Assembly (NCBI GenBank): GCA_035578905.1
Contig: JAQJVL010000002.1
Location: 2,951,229 to 3,015,228, forward strand
Length of the DNA: 64,000 nucleotides
Source of the DNA: Stictocephala bisonia
Taxonomy: Eukaryota > Arthropoda > Insecta > Hemiptera > Membracidae
Direction: 5' to 3'
How positions within the stretch are numbered: position 1 is the first letter of the stretch; each line of letters starts with the position of its first letter. Positions 1 to 11,288 of the stretch are shown one piece after another. The notes below the pieces were generated by a model. That model was not told the DNA's origin. It saw nothing but the letters and a program-made list of their open reading frames with translations, and ran no database searches. The position numbers and the translations under genes were made by a program.

Positions 1-62
1 AATTTAAAAAATTCTCAAATATTCCAATAAAATGATTGGAATATTTGAGAATTTCTTAAATT
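1..62. repeat. Short perfect fold-back repeat
   Basis: Two 28-base arms (1-28 and 35-62) are inverted copies around a 6-base loop, so the segment can form a long AT-rich hairpin. It lies in an intron upstream of the first visible exon. It may be the end of a fold-back MITE, or cut by the window edge; no target duplication could be checked. Confidence 0.6.
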
Positions 63-383
63 TTACAATTTCCAATAAAGAACTCAAAGAAGAAATGGAG
101 TCATGTCATTGCTAAGTCGAAGTTCAAACTATGGATCACAATGTTAATGATTGCCCATTCTGTTCTTTTCAGGGTGAATCACCTAGTCTTCATTCAATTG
201 GAGAACTAGGTGTTAAATGGTAACAAAACCTGAATTTAGCTTTGTGACAGATTATAAATATTTGAATATTAAGACATAAGTACTTTGTACTTTAGAATTT
301 ATTTTATTTTGCTCGTATATTGCTCCGATTTTTAATGTTTTATTAGTTTTTGGTGGCTGGCTATATACAGTACATACTTACAG

Positions 384-565
384 GTGGTCAGACCAAAGAG
401 GAGGTCATAGAGACTAACGAGAGGCTGCGGGCTGTAAGAGTGAGGCTAGAGGAGTCCTATGACACGGCCAAGAAGGCACTAGTTGCCCTCATGGCCAAGT
501 ACACGGAGAGTAAGAACACCCGTAATGTGTTTCAGAGGTACACCATGCTCAAAGCAATGATAAAG
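384..565 (+). CDS. Unrecognised coiled-coil protein, internal exon (first visible)
   Basis: This exon starts after a CAG acceptor and ends AAG before a gtaaat donor. It begins with two bases of a split Gly codon and encodes about 60 residues rich in Glu, Lys and Arg (GQTKEEVIETNERLRAVRV near its start, RYTMLKAMIK at its end). It joins in phase with exons at 1892-2090, 4330-4436 and 6423-6548, giving a 203-residue C-terminal part of a protein whose beginning lies left of the window. The charge pattern suggests a helical, probably coiled-coil protein. The composition resembles ciliary or centrosomal coiled-coil proteins, but I do not recognise the family and assign no function. GC content is clearly above the flanking introns, which supports real coding. 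Confidence 0.8.
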
Positions 566-1891
566 GTAAATTAAAGACCTAATCTACCTGTCCATCTCTA
601 TTCTCCATTTTAATCTCCTGTGTTCAATTTCCTTTTTGTCTTTTATATTCCTAGATTATCTATTTACATAGATTTTTATTTAACAAAAATAAATTTCATT
701 TGTCTTTCAATTTCCCTATAATCGGATTTGTTCACAACAATGTAAAGCTCTATTTCTTGTTCCATAAGAATAATTTTTTAATGCATTGTCTCTACTATCA
801 AACCACAGTAGAACTTTAATAGTTTGGCACTTGATACTTCGACAGTTTTTAAACTTTAACACTGGCCATGGCGAAATAACGTGCTCAAAATAATTGTCTC
901 TGTAGGCTGTGCATAGTTTAGTCCGGTGCAGACCAACAAAATTGTACTGTAACAGTGTTTAAGTGGTCAAAGTGAATAGAAGTTACAAATTAAAAATTGT
1001 TTGACATTACATTTCTGACATTACCTTGTGGAGTACTGAACTGTCCATCATTTAATAATTAGTATTGCAACTCAAGACCAATTCAGTAGGACCATACATT
1101 ATTGCACCAATACTTTTTGTTAAGTTTTTAGCCAATTATAAGAAATTACAGTACAATTTCCCTTTAACCCCTATGTTCTGGTTTCTTTGAATGAAACCCT
1201 GATCTATAAAACTCAAATCTAAGACTATAAAATCTTTAATAATTTCTTTGTTTTGTGTTGTACTCTTGTTTGTTCTACCGTTGTCTGTTGTATCTTTACC
1301 ATAAACAAACTGCTTATAGCAGATATTGCCGATTCTTAAAATTTTAACTAGTTTGTCTATTTTTCAACCTGAACCTTATTCTTAATGCAAACTTTTGCAA
1401 CTTTAAGATTCTATCTAAATCATGATAGAAGCAGATCCACAGATATAAATAGGTTAGGTTAAATATGAGTGAGTCAGGTTCTAATAGAGTTTTTAACAAT
1501 TTATTCTTAATACTCTTACAATCGCATTAAGACATTTAATTCCTGTGACTGCTATGAGAATTACAATTAAGAATTATATATATACATAATCATCCAAAAA
1601 CATCATCTCTTTCTTTACAATTTATTGTGTATTTATTATGTAAGTAATACTCTTACAATACATCAAAATTACTTTACAAAGCTTGCCATAAAGCAGCCTG
1701 AGAAGAAAACATTTTTAGCGTGTACTTTTTTAGCGTAGTTTCTAAATAATCAATTTGCAGGATGTCTAAAGGGTTCAGTAGATACCTGTCAGACTGGAAT
1801 TCAGACAGTCCTCATACTTATTCTATCAGTCTTAAAAAGGAGAGGTCCAGAAATGAAACAAGTTAAAATCATGTACTGATATGTGTAACAG
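566..1891 (+). other. Intron of the coiled-coil gene
   Basis: AT-rich non-coding stretch between two in-phase exons, with a gtaaat donor and an aacag acceptor. I see no recognisable gene or mobile element in it. Confidence 0.7.
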
Positions 1892-2090
1892 GAAGTGATC
1901 CGCCTGGAGACACAGTACTGGGCATTGGTGGAGATCCCCAAACAGGAGAAGCAGGAAACGGTGCCAGCATTTGTGCTGCGAGCCTGCGCCATTATGGAAA
2001 AAACTCAAAAATCAGGAGAGGGGGTGAAGACAGCGACGAAAATCGCTGAGGAGGAAGACAAGAGAAAAGAGCGGCTGGAAAGGTTGAGTG
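1892..2090 (+). CDS. Unrecognised coiled-coil protein, second visible exon
   Basis: This exon encodes 66 codons plus one base, from EVIRLETQYWALVEIPKQEK to a highly charged KIAEEEDKRKERLERLS segment that looks like a continuous helix. An open frame appears to run on to a TAA at 2096, but ending the exon at 2090 before gtcagt leaves phase 1. That phase fits the exon at 4330, whose first two bases complete an Asp codon. A short isoform stopping at 2096 cannot be excluded. Confidence 0.78.
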
Positions 2091-2701
2091 GTCAGTAAAG
2101 TTTGGTTGTCCTGATTATATACTTTTCTAAAATAAATAAAATATTACAAAATGATATGCTGTAACTATAACGTATAGTACCACTAAATTAGTTTTAAAAT
2201 TTGTTAGTGCACATACTATTTAAATATCAGGATAATTTCTATCTCGTTTATGTTTGCTAGCTTGACACCTCGTAGAAAAGGTTAAATAAATAACGTCATT
2301 AGTTTGAGTGCCTACTTAAAAACTGGATTTTAAGTTTAGGAGAATTAGATGTTTTGCTTGATAGATTATTTTAAAGACTCAATTCAAAACTAATCTAACT
2401 TTACAAAATATTACACTATTTAAAATTATTTCTGACTTATTTAAAAAAAATTGTAAAACTGATTAAAAGGCTTATAGTTGGTATTATTTGTATATTAAAT
2501 GTTGCTGTACTTGTTTAGATATTTACATATTTATAGCAGAAGTATGTTTTGTTATTATTTAGTTAGAATATATTTATTTTCTTGAATGGGAAAATGTACG
2601 TTTTGTTTCAACGTTGAAGAGTTTGTCTTACAGGACAATTTTTGTTTGATTTGAATATGTCTTTTTAATATCTTAATTACAGTTTGAACAAATCGATGGA
2701 A

Positions 2702-2806
2702 ATTATACTTTTAGTATAATTTATATTTAGTATAATTAATACTTAGTATAATTTATACTTTTAGTATAGTTTATACTTAGTATAATCTATACTTTTAGTA
2801 TAATTT
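2702..2806. repeat. AT-rich imperfect tandem repeat
   Basis: A run of alternating units close to TATACTTTTAGTATAATT and TATACTTAGTATAATT, each nearly self-complementary. It is a low-complexity palindromic tandem array inside an intron. Confidence 0.7.
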
Positions 2807-3279
2807 AGTTAATTATTACATTAGTAGACATATTCCTACATTAAGCAGCACATCACATGTTCCTATCATTTAACCTGGGCATTATTGTAAATATTTTGTC
2901 TTTTGTTTCCGTCACTAACCACATAACTTACAATAGTTGTTGATTATACTCCGGAAGTTATTATTTTTGCATCTAATTTTGATATATAAAGGAATAAAGA
3001 TAATTGTTCAATTATTCAGATACATAATTCAAATATTTGTGAACAAAGTTTTCATTTACTTCTTTGTTAGAAAGTAATTTAACAGGTTGAGCATCGTGTG
3101 CATCACATATGCTGCATGAAAAATTGCTGTCACTGACCATACTAAAATTCATAGTTTTTACTGGCAGACCAGAGACTTAAAGTGTAGACTGTGACTGGGG
3201 TTGGTGGTGGGGGTAGCAGGAGTACCAAACTAACATCCCCATTTCTCTAACCACAGACCGGGCAATATTATTAATAATT

Positions 3280-3590
3280 TTGATTAAATTGTTGTTTTAT
3301 CGCTTCCTTGGACGTTTGAAAATTAAATTTCTTTGTTCTTTAAGAAAGTGTTATGAGTAATATGGTTTTTCTCTACATGAATCGTATTAGCTGCATGTCT
3401 AATGCCTTTTTACACATATGTTAATAATAATATGTGCAATATTAATAATAATATGTGTAAAAAGGCAATGAACATGCAGCTAATACGATTCATGTAGAGA
3501 AAAACCTTATTATTCATAACACTTTCTTAAAGAACAAAGAAAGTTAATTTTTAAAGGTCCAAGGAAGCGATAAAACAATAATTTGATCAT
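3280..3590. mobile_element. Fold-back (long inverted repeat) MITE-like element
   Basis: Two arms of roughly 140 bases (about 3280-3420 and 3452-3590) are inverted copies with few differences; both carry, for example, CTACATGAATCGTATTAGCT or its complement. They are separated by a short AT-rich loop with TAATAATAATATGTG repeats. There is no coding potential. The high arm identity suggests a fairly recent fold-back element or an inverted duplication. Confidence 0.75.
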
Positions 3591-4329
3591 GTCCAATTAA
3601 TTATCTTTGTAGCAACTCTCTTCAAGAAACTTCAAAAGACAGAAAAATCTCTTTGGGGAGTACAAATCATATTTCCTTAAACATGATACAGATTGTGTTT
3701 ATACATATTTAAACTACGTTATTCATCGTTTAAAATATATATTGTCTTAAAGATTAGAAATGAGGAAAATTTTAAGGAAGAGTTTTTAACTTATACATTG
3801 TACTGGCATTCTAGTTAAAAATATTTAATGAGATAAATCTCTCAGGGAATTTTGCATTAAATTTACTGACACATTATTTTGCATTTATCATGCCTTGATG
3901 GATATATTTGACGCATAAGGTTATGAGAAATCTCTAAATTTCACTAATACAAAATAAATGTCATTTTTAATTATTGATGATATTTTGCTGTTTAGTTTGT
4001 AATATGACTCGTATTCATTTACATTTTTACCTTAGTATTTATCGCAGAAACCAACTGATCGTTAAACACTGGATCAGTTGTCTATGTATCATATGTGGAA
4101 GAAGAATCAGCAAATTCATAGTGGAAAATTAATATCAACTCAGCCAAAAGAAAACCACTCAATAGATGGGTTTAAGATAGTTTATTACGATTCAATTTAT
4201 TATACTAACAATTCAGAAAATTAATAACAATTGCTACTTATGAGATCTACGCTGAACAAGTATAAAAATAAATTGATGGATCATGTATAACTAAAGAAAT
4301 AATATAGGACCGATGATGGTGTTTTCCAG

Positions 4330-4436
4330 ACATGATCACTGCCCAGATTGAAGCGGAGAATACACAGATGACAAACGACCTTTACCGTCTACTTAAGAAG
4401 TATTCCGGCCTTAGAAACCTCATCAGGGAGCTGAAG
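4330..4436 (+). CDS. Unrecognised coiled-coil protein, third visible exon
   Basis: Preceded by gttttccag and followed by gtaaac. It completes a split Asp codon and encodes 35 further residues (MITAQIEAENTQMTNDLYRL, ending LIRELK). The phases on both sides agree with the neighbouring exons, which is the main reason for joining them. Helical, charged composition as in the other exons. Confidence 0.8.
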
Positions 4437-4477
4437 GTAAACCATGACATAAACTCTATAAGTTAACACTAAACGTT

Positions 4478-4960
4478 CCCTCATAGCCAGCACTAGTATT
4501 GCAGTGCTGATACCGTGCTACTTGGGGACAAAAGGTTTTGATATTGTAGGCTATAGGTTTTATACACTGTTCTCTTAATAGCGACATGGCATCCTGTCAA
4601 TGGTTGCCATCAACCCTGACACTACTAGAAAAGTCTGGGGTGCCCATAGTTGGGTGGTAGTCAGTGCCTGGATTTTGTGTAGGGAAGAGAACTAAGTATG
4701 TGGCTTGTTAGTTAGCTGAAAATCAGACCAATACACTGAAGTTCGGATTCCACATAAAGCTGTAGGTTCCTTAGTTGCCCTTGCAATTAGACTGTTAATA
4801 AATAGTCGTAGTACACAATTTACACACATTTAAATAACTCTTTCTAATATACAGTTGACCTTAGTTAGTAACATGACTACATTTAAATTCATAACACTCA
4901 CTCAACCTTCATATTCGCCAATATTGTATAAAATTGGGCAGCTACTCAATATTTTAGATA
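4478..4960 (+). repeat. Family-A SINE-like interspersed repeat
   Basis: Shares ordered blocks with copies at 7690-8150, 13752-13930, 14160-14530 and 48470-48960. The blocks are a CAGTGCTG...TAGCTACTTGGGG head, a GGTTCTAT box resembling a tRNA box B, a GACACTACTAGA block, a CAGACCAATAC block followed by ATTCCAC, and a GGGCTGTTAATAAAT tail. No open frame is shared between copies, so a non-coding, tRNA-related SINE is the best reading. Confidence 0.65.
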
Positions 4961-6019
4961 TATCCTACCAATATCAGTTTATAAATACAGCCGATTCTGA
5001 AAGAAGTTTGTGCTTCTCAGCCGTTCTCAGAGGCTGATACAAAATTGTTATGAGCTCCAGACTGCCGAAACTTTCAGATAGAGCAAAGTTTTCATACACT
5101 CCATTATCTTGTAGCTCTTGGTAGTAAGTTACACGACTACTTACTAGGAGCACATCAATAGTGTGTTTCTATCAAAATGTTTGTTTGGTGCCAAACATGT
5201 TGGAGTATAGAATGATGTGTTAAATGGTTTCTAGGAAAACAACAATACAATTCCCCAAAGAATTCAGCGTATATTTTAACTCCATCAATGAAGAACCCTA
5301 AATAATGCTTTTGAAAGGAATTTACTCTTTTAGTATACCACACAACTATTTTTATTGCTTTTGTATTTTTTATTGATAGGACAATCTATTCTCACTATAT
5401 TTTAATTTACAACCACAAAATAAATAGTTTGATTTAAGATAAAATGTATAGTTCAGATAGTTTCACTTCAATGTCTTTATTGCAAGTAATATGCCTAAAA
5501 AAGTAGTACAATGTTACTTGGACATACCTTGATATGCATGATCTCCCCTCCCCCACGAATCTAATAAAAACCTTTTTTATTTTTGTAATTAGCTTTTATT
5601 TTGATTAGCAAATAAGATATTGCTCCCATTTTTAATTTTAAGCTATATTATTTTTCTCTCCTATTTAGAAAGGATATTACATTTTGGTTGTTAGTTGTTA
5701 TATTTATTTGTTTTAAAGCGCTCATCAACTAACTTCATTTTTACCTCACCTTTGGTCTTTAGATAAAAGTGTAACTTTCTAATTATACTACTCTGTAATT
5801 AATTACCTATAAACATTATTTCATGAAACTCACAACAAGTAACATTTTATAATATTTGGGCTAATTTCTTATTTAATAAACACATATTTAAGGTTAGTAG
5901 CAGTTCAATTCATTGATAAACAATAACCAAATTCCAATGAAAATTCAACTTACAATTAAATATTTGTTTTCAGTAAAAGCCTTTATTTAAATGATAGTAA
6001 CAATAAAAACAGATGTTTT

Positions 6020-6165
6020 AAAATAAACTTCACTTGCTAGTTCACGTGGGCCTGCAGGTCTGAGCGTAAACTTTATTTAATGAGTGAAATATCTTGGAAA
6101 TTTCCATCCGCAGTACAAAGCCTTAGCATCTGAGCCACCAACTGGCACTCATTTGAAACGTATTT
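6020..6165 (-). repeat. tRNA-derived SINE-like repeat (family D)
   Basis: On the minus strand a box-A-like segment (TGGTGGCTCAGATGCTAAGG) is followed by a box-B-like segment and then by a block reading AATAAAGTTTACGCTCAGAC. Related copies are at 23480-23640 and 28870-29035, all on the same strand. The shared layout suggests a Pol III-type SINE. Confidence 0.5.
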
Positions 6166-6422
6166 TACTTTTATTAATATCTACTCTTTATGCACATGTA
6201 TCTTAATTGAAATATGGACAGCCCTTGTCAACGCCCAGGTCCAGTTAAATTGGTATGGAACTAGGACATTGCTGTATCAGACCATTGAACTGATATATTC
6301 TTAACCATATTTTAAAACTTACAAGATATACCAGACTTGACAGTGTTTATTTTTATCATAATTTTGAAGAATTTTCGTGCCATTAAATCGTCCTCTTCAC
6401 AATTATTTCATTGTTTTTCCAG

Positions 6423-6548
6423 ACAGAGTACGTCAACTCCAAGGTGTACCCCATCTTTCCTCGGTATACCATTTTAAAGGACCTCATCAAGGACATCATG
6501 CACCACCCTGACTACATGGAGGTCTGCCATGAGGTGGATGTTGTTTAG
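6423..6548 (+). CDS. Unrecognised coiled-coil protein, terminal exon
   Basis: Starts after ttgtttttccag in phase 0 and encodes 41 residues ending MEVCHEVDVV before TAG at 6546-6548. It contains a distinctive YPIFPRYTILKDLIKDIMHH segment that would be a good search seed. This completes the C-terminus of the protein whose earlier exons are at 384-565, 1892-2090 and 4330-4436. Confidence 0.82.
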   Translation, partial: TEYVNSKVYPIFPRYTILKDLIKDIMHHPDYMEVCHEVDVV

Positions 6549-7689
6549 TAGTCAAATGCTCTTTACTTACAGTATCTGCGTTGGCTGCTGGTCGCAATGT
6601 TCCCGAAATCCATCTTAGGTTAAGGCGATAGTTTTTTAGCAGTTTCATTGAAGCTAATTAAGTTATATATATGCCAAATCGAATGATGAATCAAAGCTGT
6701 AATGTTGTTGACTTAAGTCTTATTGGTGTTCTAATGAAGACGGATATATTTTATTTATGCTTGTTTTATAATAACCTGATTGTTTACGAAACAGTTTCTA
6801 ATTTCTGAAGGCTGTGCATAGTTTTATTTCTAATATTTAGACAATTTTAAAATATAATAGAAACAATTTTTCTTAACAAAACCTGATATAATACTGCTGC
6901 CAAACACAAATTAATTGTTAAATAAATGGGCTAATGACTTTTTAAGGTCAATCGGACTAATAGAATACTGATATAATTAGCACTATTAGTCTTAATGTGA
7001 AAAACTTGTTAATTTATTTGTAAAATGTTAAATAACATTAATTTTACTTCATCCAACTGAGTAACATGTTCGTTCACGCAACTTCACATAGTGTATTGCA
7101 TTTTACAGAAAGATTATTTTTTAAGAGCACTGAAAATAGGTGCACTACCTCAGTTTATTTAATTTAATATTTTCAACACACACAATAAGTACAATGTTGT
7201 CTACAACAATTAAACTAAAATGGTTAAATAAATGAAATGCTTTAAAAGTGCTCAAACATCTAATAATGAGCCAATCAACAAACGTTTTAAAATAAAACCA
7301 AACTAGAAGTACACTTTTGTTACCTATGCACAGCGGAACTGTTACTTAATACAAAATAAACCTTCCGTTGGGAAAATAAATTATTTTTTAATCAGATTTA
7401 GTGTTCATTTGAATGATGCTTAACTAACGACTCAGGACATTAATGCTTCCTTGCAGTTGACTACCTGTTTTTAACTATTTCAAACGTATAATTCATTCTG
7501 ATTACCAAAAGTGAGGCAGTATTCAAACAGCTGTTGTTTTAACTTATACAGTATTTTAACTCAATGTTTTGCAATAGTTTAAACCCACTAAAAGAAAACA
7601 TAATTAATGACAGATTTAGATTAATAATTAGTAATATAAACTCTGTGGCTTAAGGCAGATCAATTTGAAAAACAAAAAAAGTTTAATTA

Positions 7690-8150
7690 ATAATAATAAT
7701 CTCGACACTAGAGGCTCAGTGCTGTAATCTAGCTACTTGGGGGGAAAAGTATTTTGAAGATTATAGACAATCAGTTCTATTCTCAGTTCCTTAATACCAA
7801 CACAACATCTGGTCAATGATTTCCATCAGCATGGATACTACTAAAAAGGTTTTGGAATGTTTTTTTGAATGATGATGAAGGGATGTTGTCTTGGCAAAAG
7901 AACTGAGTGTCGAGCTTGTAAGTAAGCTGAAAGTTTCACCAATACTTGATGGTTCGGATTCCACATTAAGTTATATGTCCCTTCGTTGCCCTGGCTGTTG
8001 GGCTATTAATAAATGATCCAATCTAAGCATAAGTTGAACTTAATAAGTTACCTGATCACACATGTCAACCACACTCATCCTGCTTTCTTGTAAACATTCA
8101 TATTCGCCTTAAAGTACGCACAAGCTATGTCGGTGTCTAATATCTGCATA
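7690..8150 (+). repeat. Family-A SINE-like repeat
   Basis: Second long copy of the family seen at 4478-4960, with the CAGTGCTGTAATCTAGCTAC head, the GGATACTACTAAAAAG block and the GGGCTATTAATAAATGATCC tail. It is diverged and non-coding. Confidence 0.65.
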
Positions 8151-8326
8151 GTAACAATTCATCACAGTAACTTCACTTATTCACATCAAAATTACTTTGA
8201 AAGGTGGTAATTAACAATGATTATATTTACCTGTCATTTAAAGAGCAAGAATTCAAGTAGATAGATGAGAAAGGAAATTACTTCATGTAAAGAGTAGTGT
8301 TATTCTAATGCATATCTAATGTATAT

Positions 8327-8525
8327 TTGGAGCGTTCGTAGCTAAAGGGTTAAGGCGGTGACTTGCCAAGCAGCCGGTCTGGATTCAATTCCCGATATAA
8401 CAATAATAGTTTACACCCCTATGCAGCAACTGTGGTTCGGAAGTCACGTTAAGCTGATAGTCCTTAGGTTACGTGTTAGAGGGAGCTTCTTATACCTAAC
8501 TTCACCTGGTAAAATAAGACATTCT
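8327..8525 (+). repeat. tRNA-derived SINE (family B, tRNA head)
   Basis: The head resembles a tRNA with a box-A-like GTAGCTAAAGGGTTAAGGC and a box-B-like GGTCTGGATTCAATTCCCG at normal spacing. The tail (GTTAGAGGGAGCTTCTTA, then CTTCACCTGGTAAAATAAGA) is shared with the 5S-headed SINE at 28404-28640 and with tail fragments near 48770 and 52000. Confidence 0.65.
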
Positions 8526-9989
8526 TTAACTTAATATTCAGATCTATTTAACTAATACTCACTTGTTCAATCAAAATAAAAAAAATCACCATACTTAACC
8601 TCATTTTTAAAACTAAAACTATTTTTATTTGAGTGTTTGTTCTGGCTTTTGCTCATTACACCTTCTAAGATTATTTTTAATCATAGAACATTATAATTTT
8701 TATTGCAGACAAAAAACTATTTACATAACTTGCAATATTGTGCTGCCTGGTAAAATAGACTGTTTTTCATTAAGCCACAAAGTTTGTTTTGTAACAAGAA
8801 GTTTACAGGATTAAGGAATTCCAACAGCTAAACTGCCCCGTACAGAACTTTCCATAGAATATTGCCACCTGACTGCACGCCGTTGTCAAATTCCGGACTA
8901 TATTGATTTACCATATGTAGTTATAAAACTCTATATAGTCCTACATTGCAGTTAAGTTGGTACACCTGAAAATATTTCTAGGCAAGACAATTTCACTTAT
9001 TCCTAAAACAATTTCAAAGCAGATAGGTTGGAAGTATTCTTCTATTCTCAATAGAGAAAAATTTAAATAGCAACGTTTAAGTATACTAGGTGTCTCTTAA
9101 GGGTTTTATTGGTTTAAGTCATGTTTTTTATAGTTTATTTTTATTATATTGGTAGAGTTTTAATTGAAACCTCATTTCACAGTTCATTTTAATTGAAATA
9201 AAACTGTTTTGTAACTTTATATTTCATTTGAAAGTGAAATATAAATTAAAATGTTCACATTTTGTTAATTTTTAAATTCCTTGGGAAACAAAATTATGAC
9301 AAAAACTATTATTAGCATATATATTTTAGATTTTGAAATATTGTGGGAAACCCACTGCACACTGCCATCAAACGTAGAACTGATTTCAAATTCGTAGAAA
9401 GTATACATATCTCTTACGGAGAACTCATCCTTTCAAATTTAACAATTTCCTCACTAGCTATTGTTTTTAAAACCTTAAATGAAATCCTAAGTAACTTTGG
9501 CTATTGGCGGATAAGCTAAATAAATATTTCCGCTTAGTTTAAGTTGACCTAACACTGTATTTATATGCTTCTATGTGTCTTGATACCGTTATTGTCTATT
9601 TGTCTGTGTCGTGTCTGTGTGAGCCTGGGGGATCAGTGTCCCTCGTCATTATATGCAGCTTGGTTGTGCGATGTTTCAACTCAACCCTTTTACCTACGAG
9701 AAATTGTTAAAAAGAACACTATTTTTATAGATTTTTGTCCAAGCAAATGTATTATTGATATTGGGGAATTAAAGTTGCAGTATTTTTATTCTTACTCTGT
9801 TTTTAACTTAACATTTATAATTTGTTCTCGTAATAGTTTAAATAATATGCAATGGATATGATATTAATTTTAATGTTCCTCATCAAACATAGAGGACAAG
9901 ATTTTTTTATCATGTGCTGATTTGTAGCATAAAATACTTTTACACACTCACTGAGGCATATTGTTTCATTGAAGTCAGAATTTTCATTG

Positions 9990-10110
9990 ACTATAGAAAT
10001 GAGAAGACTGTCCGCTCATATGTGGGCTGTGAAGCTGGTTTTCCTAGTTCAGTTCGGTTTTCACAGGTAAGGCCAGCAGCCTCTCTCTCTCTCTCTCTTT
10101 CTGTTACAAT
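9990..10110 (+). repeat. Family-E repeat ending in a CT microsatellite
   Basis: A block reading TGTGAAGCTGGTTTTCCTAG, then GTTCGGTTTTCACAGGTA, then a CTCTCTCT run, recurs at 35465-35610 (+) and 43480-43620 (-). It lies inside a 109-codon open frame (9914-10243) that I regard as spurious because the repeat explains that part of it. Confidence 0.55.
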
Positions 10111-11046
10111 ATACAATGTAGACAAAAGAAAATCTGAAGAAGACCTATTAATTTTTACTCATCCTGAAACTATACGTATGTTTGAAAAAATCAATCATTT
10201 AAAGCCATACAAATATGTAAATATTGTTCCAGTATTAATTTAGCTAATGGAATTTTCTGTCACGATGAAATATTCTGTCACAGTGAACGTGTTCAGAAAA
10301 TTTTATTAAAATAATAACTATAGTTTATAAAAACAATGTTAATATTGTTACACTTACTAAATTCAACAGACAAATTAAGTTGAGCATTTACGTGTTATAA
10401 TATTTTTTAAATTTTATTTACTTGTACATCATAGTTTATATACAGCCAGAAGTTACACAACTGAAACTGTAAATTTGTGTTTCATGACTATTATTTATAA
10501 TTTTAACATAACCATAGCATAATTATTAACATTGAATAATTGTATTAATCTACTTAACATTTATAGGTATGGTAATTTATTATTGTGAAACATAAGATAA
10601 TAAATGGTACATGTTTAAGTTATTCATATAAAGTGTGTGTATAAAATACTAATGATTTTAAAAAATAATAATTTTTTCTCCAAGAGTTACAATGTATGAT
10701 CTTCTATTGAAAGCTATCTACCATTTTATTTTCCATAGGTAATAATAATATATTTACTTACATAAATATATCAGCTCCTTAATCTATTTGATAATAGACC
10801 TATGTACTTATTATTTTTAAAATATTTTTTTAATATTGCATGAAATTAATCATGTTCTGTTTAAAATAACAGTTTTTTCCTACTTTTAAAACCAATAAAT
10901 AGGATTTGCACAGTCAGTTTTAAAAACAGTAAAACTGTCTCCCTACAAATAGCAAAGTTAAGACACATTATACGAGACACAATTACATAGTAATCGTGAA
11001 GATCATACAAGAAAAAATAATCGTTTTCATTTATTAGTACATTTAA

Positions 11047-11288
11047 CACGTTCAGTGTGTTACGAGTTTCCGAGTTATGCTACTGCCCCCTTTGATCGAT
11101 GCGGTAGCATATTACAAATTTAGTTCCTAAACTCTGAATTTGATTATTTGACCTACAAAATAAATGGCTACAGAAAGCTCTCCTATTCTTTAGTCGGATA
11201 ATAACCACAGCAACCAATCATGGAAAACAAGACCTATAGATCTTGTAACTACCGTAAGAATCACATTTCTGTAAACCCAGTGAGCGTG
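11047..11288. mobile_element. Short TTAA-flanked MITE (piggyBac type)
   Basis: TTAA at 11043-11046 and 11289-11292 flank inverted ends CACGTTCAGTG and (from the right, reversed) CACGCTCACTG, which agree at 9 of 11 positions. At 242 bases it has no coding capacity. TTAA target duplications are the hallmark of piggyBac-superfamily insertion. Confidence 0.6.

Larger units (their letters stand above)
2091..4329 (+). other. Intron with a tandem repeat and a fold-back element
   Basis: Intron between the exons at 1892-2090 and 4330-4436. Apart from the TATACTTTTAGTATAAT-type repeat at about 2702-2806 and the fold-back element at 3280-3590, nothing is recognisable. Confidence 0.65.
4437..6422 (+). 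other. Intron carrying two SINE-like insertions
   Basis: Intron between the third and fourth visible exons. It contains a family-A SINE-like repeat (about 4478-4960) and a minus-strand tRNA-like SINE (about 6020-6165); the remainder is AT-rich sequence without recognisable content. Confidence 0.65.

Noticed and set aside
9565..10243. Two + strand open frames of 98 and 109 codons
   Set aside because: No family motifs or splice context, and part of the second is family-E repeat plus a CT microsatellite (the Leu-Ser run).
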